Assembly (NCBI RefSeq): GCF_000715015.1
Contig: NZ_JMIW01000004.1
Coordinates: 186,001-250,000 of the forward strand
From: Erythrobacter longus
Lineage (GTDB): Bacteria; Pseudomonadota; Alphaproteobacteria; Sphingomonadales; Sphingomonadaceae
Direction of reading: 5' to 3'
Length of the DNA stretch: 64,000 bases
Numbering within the stretch: the first letter of the stretch is position 1; every line of letters begins with the position of its first letter. The notes under the pieces are model-generated. The model did no database searches and was not told the origin of the DNA. It saw only the letters and a program-made list of their open reading frames with translations. Of this stretch, positions 58,001-64,000 are shown piece after piece. The position numbers were made by a program, and so were the translations under genes.

Positions 58001-58258
58001 GGCGGTAACCACATCAACCACTGTGTCAGCATTGCGCTTTTGATTTTGCGACGACGCAAGCGACTCGCGCAGGCCCGTCACAATAATGACATCGCCTTCA
58101 TCAACCTCATCGGTTTGATCGGCGACCTCAACTTCATCAGGATCAACCTGCTCCTGAGCCAATGCGGGCACTGCTGCAAGCAAGCCGATTGTTGAAACAC
58201 TAGAAAAAAGGGACTTCGACAAAAGTCCGTTGGCGGTGCGAACGCGAGTTGTTTTCAC
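55094..58258 (-). CDS. TonB-dependent receptor
   Basis: The 1054-residue outer-membrane receptor begins at a GTG (58258) with GGAGGGGAG upstream and has a signal peptide ending PALAQEQ. An acidic stretch precedes a TonB-box-like EGDVIIVTGLRES. The plug domain follows (VVTANDIGALPDRSVSEVLQRIPGV), then a long barrel ending in the outer-membrane signal IARLNF. The size is typical of carbohydrate-uptake receptors of sphingomonads and Xanthomonas. Neighbouring glycosidase, LacI operator and halogenase genes fit such a locus, but the ligand is not known. Confidence 0.93.
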   Translation of the reverse strand: MKTTRVRTANGLLSKSLFSSVSTIGLLAAVPALAQEQVDPDEVEVADQTDEVDEGDVIIVTGLRESLASSQNQKRNADTVVDVVTANDIGALPDRSVSEVLQRIPGVSIIRFAGPNDPDHFAIEGAGAVIRGLPFVRSEVNGRDGFSASPSGSIGFDDVSPELLASVAVFKNSSADLIEGGAAGTIDLRTRVPFDSTGQKIAISAELNYGDLREEASPTISALYSNEWDTGIGRLGILGNVAYSELESRANGSSFGDPRELDGQFIPAGGGIRNQDFNRERLTLAGAVQWESLDRRWIATAQFFRTDSELLWGENVLETVVDNASAPGVLDQSDFTFDNDGVFQSGTITDTAQWRGPNATGTQVGAFGPGGQQLNTYRTRFESDQTEDYSFNLKFAPTADLRFNFDAQYVTSQGRVNDLSLFGSFFAPVAIDRSVGAVPDIAFQGPAEAFNDPSSYFLRAQLDHTTQNEGDSLAFRGDVEYDFSGDGWLKSIRAGGRYNREDLTIRESDFNWGNISEVWTARDIQGQSGGDFNQIQSVLQFSGNANPEFDALLAPILGSFDFDGYQRGNVSAPSGPIPSLNGINARDFDEYQATVSNILSAVGGSPSGLNVLTERPGVIAGTPFLPSEISDLTRDNLAAYVRLDFESPVDNAGVQLSGNIGLRYVRTERSAGASITVDPFNEFFPPAQVALCAPGAGANIPNFQVPAICSLDLGALETAFGAGPEPRIVQRVVDTNYDAFLPSLNLKLDLPGDHVLRAAISRTLTRPTATQLNERVVILQEGGPNVPGPPDPVTGEPTSVPTFGRFIGNATGNAALLPQTAWNFDLAWEWYFARTGSVTVTGFYKEIDNFIAFQPVPVDLSFDGADLSIFRNTEVNTDDTGSVLGFEVAYQQFFDFLPGALSGLGVQFNYTYLDAEGVSNEIDPAFGSDDPPVARFDIDDGIFPRVSKHTINAVALYEKGPVQARLAYNWRSTFQLTERDVIFPFASIYQPSTGQLDASIFYDVTDYLKVGVQGVNLTDDITVTEQSIDPGGLRTLRNAFRNDRRFTLIARLNF

Positions 58259-58318
58259 TTTTTCTCCCCTCCGAAAAGCGCCTCACTTCCCGAGGTCGCA
58301 TATTTTCGTTTCCATACG

Positions 58319-58347
58319 ATATGACTTCATTATGACAGCGTTGTCAA
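58319..58347 (-). promoter_or_regulatory. Promoter of the TonB-dependent receptor
   Basis: On the minus strand a consensus -35 TTGACA (58347-58342) is followed after exactly 17 bp by TCATAT (58324-58319). The receptor GTG is about 60 bp downstream. The operator at 58333-58346 overlaps the -35 and spacer. Confidence 0.6.
58333..58346. promoter_or_regulatory. LacI-type operator over the receptor promoter
   Basis: TGACAGCGTTGTCA is a 14-bp near-perfect dyad with central CG. Its half site (TGACA) differs from the TGGTA of the 52210 operator. A different LacI paralogue, outside the window, is therefore the likely regulator. Confidence 0.65.
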
Positions 58348-58399
58348 CGGCGAATGGTCAAATCCTCCAGCTATGATGCGAAGTTTCAACGCTCACAAC

Positions 58400-59917
58400 T
58401 TAAGGCTCTGAAAACGTTGAGCAGTTTTCGTTTATGAAGTCCTGGTGAAAAGGCATACTTGTGGCCGCATGGTCAATTGTTGCGCCAATTTGACGGATAA
58501 TATTATCGATCTTGTCTGACGGAATTTTCGCGATCAGAGGGTTGGCTGCGGTCGGCCTGACCCCTTGGCCATAGAGAACAGCAAGCCAACTCGCGGTCCC
58601 GAATATGTCATTGGGTTCTGAGAAAATGCGGCCGCAATCGCGGAATTGTTCGATCCGGCTTTTGAGGCTGTCGGGCTGCTCGATTGCCTGACAATGCCGC
58701 CAAAACGGTGTGTCATCGCGCCGTGTCGCAGTATAATGCAGGACCAGAAAATCGCGGATCCGCTCATATTCCTTCGTCGTGCGGTGGTTGAACGCATCGA
58801 TATCAGCCGATTTGAACCGCTTATCCGGAAAATGCGTCAACAACCGCGCAAGGCTGGTTTGAATCAAGTGGATGCTGGTCGATTCCAGCGGCTCCATGAA
58901 GCCAGCGGCAAGCCCAAGCGCAAGGACATTGCCGTCCCAGAATTTCTTGCGCCGCCCGGTCACGAATCGCAGCCGATTCGCATCTGCCAACGGCTCCCCG
59001 TCCAGGTTATCGCGCAATATCTGCTCAGCGGTGTCATCTTCCATGAACTCGCTACAATAGACATGCCCGTTGCCGGTGCGGTGTTGCAACGGAATGCGCC
59101 ATTGCCAACCCGCATCGCGTGCTGTCGCGCGTGTGTAGGGAAGGGGATCGCCCACTTTTGCGCATGGCATAGCCACCGCCCGGTCACACGGCAGCCATTG
59201 CCGCCAATCCTCATATCCCGTCTCAAGCGTTTGCTCGATCAAGAGCCCGCGAAAGCCTGAGCAATCGACAAAGAAGTCGCCTTCGATCGTTTCACCGCTT
59301 TCGAGTTTGAGCGATTGCACATGGCCGTTTTCGGAAGCTTGAGTGACGTCCTGGATCTTGCCCTCAACGCGCGTTACGCCCTTCCCTTCTGCAAAACGGC
59401 GCAAGAATGCGGCGTAAAGCGATGCGTCAAATTGGAAGGCATAATTGATGCCAGACAACGCCGATTGCGGGCGGTTCGTGAGCGGGCGCATAAATTTCTC
59501 GCGCCGACACGCCTCCACCATCAGCGAATAGGAGAACAGGTCGTCCTTTGTCCCGGCTAGGTTCCGATGCAGCCAATATTGGTAAAACGGGATCGCATCA
59601 AAATCGCGCCCGAAATCGCCAAATGGGTGGATGTAGCTTTGGCCACGCTCGAACCAGTCGACAAACTCAATCCCAAGCTTGAACGTCGCATTGGTTTCAC
59701 GGACGAATTCGTCCTCATCAATGCCCAACATCGTGTTGAAGGTGATGATCGGCGGAATAGTCGCCTCGCCCACGCCTACGGTGCCGATTTGCTCGGATTC
59801 GATCAAAGTGACCTTGGTGGGAGAGCCTTCAAGCAAATGGCCAAGCGTTGCTGCCGCCATCCAACCGGCGGTCCCCCCGCCCACGATCACGCAATGCTCT
59901 AATAGATGTGGGTTCAT
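58400..59917 (-). CDS. Flavin-dependent tryptophan-halogenase-family protein
   Basis: The 505-residue protein has the family's FAD-binding GGGTAGW at 13-19, GVGEATIPPI at 48-57, WQWRIP at 271-276 (the WxWxIP halogenase motif), a lysine at 80 in NATFKLGIEF (PrnA/RebH Lys79 position) and EPLESTS with Glu345 (PrnA Glu346 position). All catalytic residues are therefore present. These relatives, found beside TonB receptors, form a clade whose physiological substrate is mostly unknown; free tryptophan is not assured. It is the last gene of the halogenase array and overlaps the preceding gene by 4 bp. Confidence 0.92.
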   Translation of the reverse strand: MNPHLLEHCVIVGGGTAGWMAAATLGHLLEGSPTKVTLIESEQIGTVGVGEATIPPIITFNTMLGIDEDEFVRETNATFKLGIEFVDWFERGQSYIHPFGDFGRDFDAIPFYQYWLHRNLAGTKDDLFSYSLMVEACRREKFMRPLTNRPQSALSGINYAFQFDASLYAAFLRRFAEGKGVTRVEGKIQDVTQASENGHVQSLKLESGETIEGDFFVDCSGFRGLLIEQTLETGYEDWRQWLPCDRAVAMPCAKVGDPLPYTRATARDAGWQWRIPLQHRTGNGHVYCSEFMEDDTAEQILRDNLDGEPLADANRLRFVTGRRKKFWDGNVLALGLAAGFMEPLESTSIHLIQTSLARLLTHFPDKRFKSADIDAFNHRTTKEYERIRDFLVLHYTATRRDDTPFWRHCQAIEQPDSLKSRIEQFRDCGRIFSEPNDIFGTASWLAVLYGQGVRPTAANPLIAKIPSDKIDNIIRQIGATIDHAATSMPFHQDFINENCSTFSEP

Positions 59918-61446
59918 GCTGCATCTGCCCGCATTTTGTCGCCAGCCGCTTTACAGAACCGGTCGATATAGGCCTGATGCTCAGGCATCGCTTTTGCCGT
60001 TCTGGCGTAGACATCGCGCATATTGGCAAGGCTTTGGGTGAGATTGGCGCTCGTAATCCGGCTTGCTGCTGGACTGTATCCTTGAGGCCCCCACCCTTGC
60101 CCCTCTGCCACCACAAGCCAGCTCGTTAGATCGAACAATTCTGCATCATATTTGAAGAACCGCCCGCGCGAGCGCAGCAGGTCCATCTTCTGTTGAAGCG
60201 TATCGGGAATGCTCATGGTCCTCACATAGTCCCAAAACGGGGCACCGCTGCGCCGCGTTGCTTTGTAGTGCAAAATCAAAAAGTCCCTCACATGGGTAAA
60301 ATCATCGGTCATTAGCCGGTTGTATTCAGCCCGCTCAATCGGCGCTTCGATTGCATCGGGGAAGAGCGCAATCAGCTTTGCAATGCCCATTTGGATAAGG
60401 TGAATACTGGTCGACTCCAGCGGCTCCAGGAAGCCTGACGAAAGCCCAATCGCAACGCAATTGCCGGCCCAGAATTGGTCCCGATGCCCGGTCTGGAAAC
60501 GCAAGTGGTTGGGCGAAGAAACAGGCGCTCCATCAAGCGAGCCCAGCAGCGCCTCTTCCGCATCCTCGGCGCTCAAGAACTTATCACAATACACATAGCC
60601 ATTGCCGGTGCGATGCTGGAGCGGGATGCGCCATTGCCATCCGGCGTCTCGCGCGGTGGAGCGGGTGTAGGGCACGGGATCGCCTTGTTTCTCGCATGCA
60701 ACTGCGACCGCCCTGTTGCAGGGGAGCCAATGGCTCCAATCAACATATTGCGAGCCGAGCGCCTGCCCAATCAAAAGCCCGCGAAATCCGGTGCAATCAA
60801 TGAACAGGTCGCCTTCGATCTCGCGGTCGTGGTCCAGCTTTAGCGCGGTGAGCAGACCGCTCTGCGCATCCTGCTCAACATGCTCAATGCGGCCCTCAAT
60901 CCGGGTTGTGCCCTCGCCTTCAGCAAAGGCGCGCAAGAAGGCGGCATAGAGCGAAGCGTCGAAATGAAACGCATAGCCCATTTGGTTGATCACTTGCCCG
61001 TGATCAGGCTCTGGCCGCACAAATTTGCCCGCATAGGCCGCAACCGTGTTGAGCGAATAGTCACCCAGACCATGCTCACCGCCTTCTTGTTTGAGGCGCG
61101 ACCAGAACTGGTGAAAATCAATACCATCAAGGTCAAAGCCAATGCGCCCAAAAGGGTGGAAATAACTCTCCCCCAAATCGCCCCAGTTTTTGAACTCAAT
61201 GCCAAGCTTGTATGTTGCCTGCGTCGCGCGGACGAACTCGTGTTCATCAATGCCCAATTGCGCGTTGAATTTCATGATCGCCGGGATCGTCGCCTCGCCT
61301 ACGCCCACGGTGCCGATTGCCTCAGACTCGATCAAAGTGACCTTGATGCCAGCAGGGCCCATGATCTTGGACAAAGCCGCCGCCGTCATCCAACCAGCTG
61401 TGCCACCTCCCGCGATAACGACGCGCTTGATTGATCCCTCGCTCAT
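59914..61446 (-). CDS. Flavin-dependent tryptophan-halogenase-family protein (second copy)
   Basis: This 510-residue paralogue has GGGTAGW at 13-19, GVGEATIPAI, lysine 80 in TYKLGIEFKNW, WQWRIPLQHRTGNGYVY, and FLEPLESTSIHLIQ with the catalytic glutamate. Its stop and start overlap those of its neighbours by 4 bp (ATGA) on both sides, which indicates translational coupling within one operon. An FADH2-supplying flavin reductase is needed but none is seen in the window. Confidence 0.93.
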   Translation of the reverse strand: MSEGSIKRVVIAGGGTAGWMTAAALSKIMGPAGIKVTLIESEAIGTVGVGEATIPAIMKFNAQLGIDEHEFVRATQATYKLGIEFKNWGDLGESYFHPFGRIGFDLDGIDFHQFWSRLKQEGGEHGLGDYSLNTVAAYAGKFVRPEPDHGQVINQMGYAFHFDASLYAAFLRAFAEGEGTTRIEGRIEHVEQDAQSGLLTALKLDHDREIEGDLFIDCTGFRGLLIGQALGSQYVDWSHWLPCNRAVAVACEKQGDPVPYTRSTARDAGWQWRIPLQHRTGNGYVYCDKFLSAEDAEEALLGSLDGAPVSSPNHLRFQTGHRDQFWAGNCVAIGLSSGFLEPLESTSIHLIQMGIAKLIALFPDAIEAPIERAEYNRLMTDDFTHVRDFLILHYKATRRSGAPFWDYVRTMSIPDTLQQKMDLLRSRGRFFKYDAELFDLTSWLVVAEGQGWGPQGYSPAASRITSANLTQSLANMRDVYARTAKAMPEHQAYIDRFCKAAGDKMRADAA

Positions 61447-62480
61447 ACCATCTCTCGTTTGCGGTTAAGCTGCTCGCATTGCCTTTGCAGGTCTGCGATC
61501 CAGTTCATCAATTGTGCCTGTGGGAGGCGGTCAGCCATCCGGTCATAACGACGCGGGCGCAGGTCCCTACCCCAAAGCGCGGCAAGCCATTCGGGGGGCG
61601 TGAAGACTTCAAAATCCTGCGTCGGGATGCGGCCACAAGCTTCAAACAGTTCCACTTTGCGGCGGAGCGCGGGGCGCTCGGTTTCACGCGGGTCGGTAGC
61701 GCTCAGAAGCGCCTCCATATCCGCGATCCGCTCCGCCTCTTGGCGGGCAAGGCGCGTGTATTCGCGCGCTTCATTGGCGTGGTTCGACAAGTCCGCCGAG
61801 AGGGCAACAAATCGCCGCACCGCGTTGACGCTTACCTGCCATTCGAGACCCGGCAAGGCCTGCTCCTCAAGCAGGCTGAGCGATCCCTGCGCCCAAGAGG
61901 GAGCTGCCACGCCTGCACAGTCGATGGTCAGGTCAGCCTTAGGTAATTCTTGGTCAGCCGCCTGAACAACGGCGCCCGCCGATGCCGCCAGACCCAAAAT
62001 CCCGCGCACATATTGCGACGCCTGCAACTCCAATCCGAACGGCGGCGCGCTCTTTTGCAACGCCTGCAAAGAGGGGTTGTCGTCTGACTGCTCCAACACA
62101 ATTGCTGGCGAGAAGGCGAGCAAATCCGCTTGCGGCGCCGCGTTGTTTGCGCGCATCCAAAAATGCTGAAATTCAACGCCGCCTTGGGATTGGCCGATAG
62201 GCGCAAACGGCAAATTGAGCGGGCCCGAGGCGCTCTTATAGCTGGGAGCGAACGCAGGTTTCGCACCCGCTGCTTTGATCAAAGCATCGAGCCCAAGACC
62301 GATCTCCGCTTGAAACCGCATATGATCGGGGCGCGCAAGTATTGTCGCAGGAAGCGCATCAAGACTGTCCGGTGCAAGGAAAAGGCTGCGGTGATTGCCC
62401 AGCCAACGGCGGGCCAGAAACGCTCCGACAATGGCAACCCGCAAGGCCGGACCTTTAACGAGGATGGTCTCCTCGCTCAT
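61443..62480 (-). CDS. Shortened halogenase paralogue lacking all catalytic motifs (pseudo-halogenase)
   Basis: This 345-residue protein aligns by eye with the flanking halogenases in three blocks. PFAPIGQSQGGVEFQHFWMR matches HPFGxxGxxxxGxxFHQFWxR; ADLTIDCAG matches GDLFIDCTGF; and the C-terminal ~100 residues (EYTRLARQEAERIADM...RKVELFEACGRIPTQDFEVF...WLAALWGRDLRP) match the halogenase C-terminus. The flavin motif GGGTAGW has become GAFLARRW, GVGEATIP is gone, and the lysine is absent. The segment from WxWxIP to PLESTS (about 130 residues) is deleted. It cannot be a functional halogenase as known. The intact frame and 4-bp overlaps on both sides argue that it is translated and kept for another role, such as a partner subunit. 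Confidence 0.8.
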   Translation of the reverse strand: MSEETILVKGPALRVAIVGAFLARRWLGNHRSLFLAPDSLDALPATILARPDHMRFQAEIGLGLDALIKAAGAKPAFAPSYKSASGPLNLPFAPIGQSQGGVEFQHFWMRANNAAPQADLLAFSPAIVLEQSDDNPSLQALQKSAPPFGLELQASQYVRGILGLAASAGAVVQAADQELPKADLTIDCAGVAAPSWAQGSLSLLEEQALPGLEWQVSVNAVRRFVALSADLSNHANEAREYTRLARQEAERIADMEALLSATDPRETERPALRRKVELFEACGRIPTQDFEVFTPPEWLAALWGRDLRPRRYDRMADRLPQAQLMNWIADLQRQCEQLNRKREMV

Positions 62481-64000
62481 GCCGCATCACTCATCTGGGC
62501 ATAGCGGCGCAGAAAGGTGGCGTGGTCCTCCATCGATCCCGCAGCCTTGCTCATATGATCGCGAAGGCCAGCAAGATGCTGCTTCACATGTGCCTCTGGC
62601 GTGCCCGCAACACGCGCATCAAAGCCTTGGGGGATTACCCTTTGCCCAATCAATACCGCGATCCAACTGGGCACAAGGAACAGCCCATGTTCGTAAGCGG
62701 ATACGTGGCCATGCGCGCGGAAAAGCTCGAGACGCTCTTGCAGGCTATCAGGCACTTTCAAGTTACGCATATGGTTCCAAAAATCGGAATCGTCGCGCTG
62801 CGTCGCGTGATAGTGCAGAATCAAAAAGTCGCGAATGCGCTCAAACTGCAGGTCCATCCAGTAGTTGTATTCGCGTGTCTCAACAGCGCAGTCCTGATCT
62901 TGCGGAAACAGTTCAACAAGCTTCGAGATGCCTTCTTGAATGAGGTAGATACTGGTCGATTCCAGCGGCTCCAAGAACCCGCCTGACAGCCCGATAGCCA
63001 CGACGTTCTTGTTCCAAAGCTTGCGGCGCTTGCCGGTCACGAACCGCAAGAAACGAGGATCAGCAAGACGTCCGCCTTCCAATCCACCAAGAAGCGTATC
63101 GCAGGCCGCATCATCGGATAAAAACTGGCTTGAATAGACATGCCCATTGCCGGTGCGATGTTGCAGCGGGATGCGCCAGCTCCACCCCGCTTCGTGAGCG
63201 GTGGCGCGCGTGTAGGGGAGCAAGGGCCCCGCACTCTCGCAAGGCACTGCGACCGCGCGATCAGCGGGCAGCCATTCGCTCCAGTCGTCATATCCGGTTT
63301 CAAGCTGCTTCTCGATCAACAGGCCGAAAAAGCCGGTGCAATCTATAAAGAGGTCACCTGCAACGCTTTGGCCGTTCTCCAGGGTCAGCTCAGTTACCCT
63401 ACCATCATCTGGGTCAAGCGCGACATCGACAACCTTGCCTTCAATCCTCGTCACCCCCTTCTTCTCCGCGTGGGAGCGCATGAAGGGCGCGTATTGCAGC
63501 GTGTCGAATTGATAGGCGTAACGATAAGTTGAGAGGACAGAGCGCGGGTCTTCGCTAGGCGGTTGGAACTTCGCATTGCGGCAGGCGACGACGGGCAGCG
63601 AATAGTCATCAAGGGGCCCAGCAACGTCAGCAAATTTGCGCCAATAGTGATGGAAGGCAACACCCTCATTAGGCAGGCCAAACTCGCCAAAGGGGTGGAT
63701 ATAGCTATCCCCCTTGCGGCCCCAATCGACAAACTCGATGCCAAGCTTGAAGGTGGCAGAGGTTGCGGCCATAAATTCAGCTTCGTTGATACCGATTGTG
63801 TCGTTGAACGCCTTGATATGGGGCAAGGTCGCTTCGCCTACGCCCACTACACCGATGGCCTCGGACTCGATCAGCGTGACCTTCAATCCCGCCTGCCCCA
63901 GCCCGGAAGCCCCAAGCATATGGGCAAGCCCCGCAGCTGTCATCCAACCTGCGGTACCTCCCCCCACGACAACGACGTGGTTGATCCGTTTGGCAGCCCC
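62477..64000 (-). CDS. Flavin-dependent tryptophan-halogenase-family protein (5' end outside window)
   Basis: The frame is open to the window edge, so the start codon lies beyond 64000; the visible part begins AAKRINHVVVVGGGTAGWM. It has GVGEATLPHI, lysine in SATFKLGIEFVDW, WSWRIPLQHRTGNGHVY and FLEPLESTSIYLIQ, so it is an intact enzyme as far as it is seen (about 507 residues). Its stop overlaps the start of the shortened paralogue by 4 bp. It is the most upstream halogenase visible; the operon promoter must lie outside the window. Confidence 0.92.
   Translation of the reverse strand, partial: GAAKRINHVVVVGGGTAGWMTAAGLAHMLGASGLGQAGLKVTLIESEAIGVVGVGEATLPHIKAFNDTIGINEAEFMAATSATFKLGIEFVDWGRKGDSYIHPFGEFGLPNEGVAFHHYWRKFADVAGPLDDYSLPVVACRNAKFQPPSEDPRSVLSTYRYAYQFDTLQYAPFMRSHAEKKGVTRIEGKVVDVALDPDDGRVTELTLENGQSVAGDLFIDCTGFFGLLIEKQLETGYDDWSEWLPADRAVAVPCESAGPLLPYTRATAHEAGWSWRIPLQHRTGNGHVYSSQFLSDDAACDTLLGGLEGGRLADPRFLRFVTGKRRKLWNKNVVAIGLSGGFLEPLESTSIYLIQEGISKLVELFPQDQDCAVETREYNYWMDLQFERIRDFLILHYHATQRDDSDFWNHMRNLKVPDSLQERLELFRAHGHVSAYEHGLFLVPSWIAVLIGQRVIPQGFDARVAGTPEAHVKQHLAGLRDHMSKAAGSMEDHATFLRRYAQMSDAA

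Noticed and set aside
61443..62480. Pseudogene call for the shortened halogenase paralogue
   Set aside because: The frame is intact from a good ATG to stop and overlaps both neighbours by 4 bp, so it was kept as a coding gene with lost catalytic motifs.

Overview
The window looks like chromosomal DNA of an alphaproteobacterium of the order Sphingomonadales, most likely the Erythrobacter group. The reasons are the gene content and order (prfA-prmC-DUF4167, metK-lnt, lptB-rpoN, a CDC48-type AAA ATPase, many TonB/halogenase-type genes), the CIRCE-controlled groESL, and an AppA-like BLUF photoreceptor of the type found in aerobic anoxygenic phototrophs. The assignment rests on recalled family knowledge and protein motifs, not on a search.

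Layout. 1-14 kb: the 3' end of rplL with its terminator; a repeat-containing hypothetical anchored protein; a MATE exporter converging on and overlapping an MscS channel; groES-groEL behind a CIRCE operator; a BLUF-SCHIC photoreceptor; a DUF885 lipoprotein; a large DUF305/beta-propeller fusion with a Met/His-rich linker; a class A beta-lactamase-like hydrolase; and a small Ala-rich lipoprotein. 14-25.5 kb: polA, a short tandem repeat, cdc48, a long intergenic region with a possible small minus-strand transcript, an scoA-lipoprotein-scoB operon running into a membrane protein and a CaiB/BaiF CoA-transferase, then a GbsR-like regulator whose palindromic operator recurs before the next membrane-protein gene. 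25.5-40 kb: mostly housekeeping (a DUF418 membrane protein, metK, lnt, DUF4167, prmC, prfA, hisS, ppa, lptB, rpoN) plus a NERD-domain gene. 40-46 kb: a large autotransporter with internal repeats, an OxyR with both redox cysteines, and about 1 kb of decayed coding sequence.

46-64 kb is an accessory carbohydrate locus. A four-gene minus-strand operon (MFS sugar porter, aldose epimerase, xylB, xylA) and a divergent lacI / GH3 glycosidase pair carry related LacI-type palindromes, giving a coherent beta-xyloside import, cleavage and xylose isomerase pathway. Next to it lies a large TonB-dependent receptor with its own, different LacI-type operator over a good promoter. Upstream of that receptor are four translationally coupled, tandem members of the flavin-dependent tryptophan halogenase family. 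Three keep the flavin, WxWxIP and catalytic Lys/Glu motifs. The fourth is a shortened paralogue that has lost all of them and looks like a dedicated pseudo-enzyme. The first halogenase gene runs off the right edge of the window.

The most unusual items are the halogenase/pseudo-halogenase array, the DUF305-propeller fusion, the BLUF-SCHIC protein with a PpsR-like site upstream, and the duplicated GbsR-type operator.
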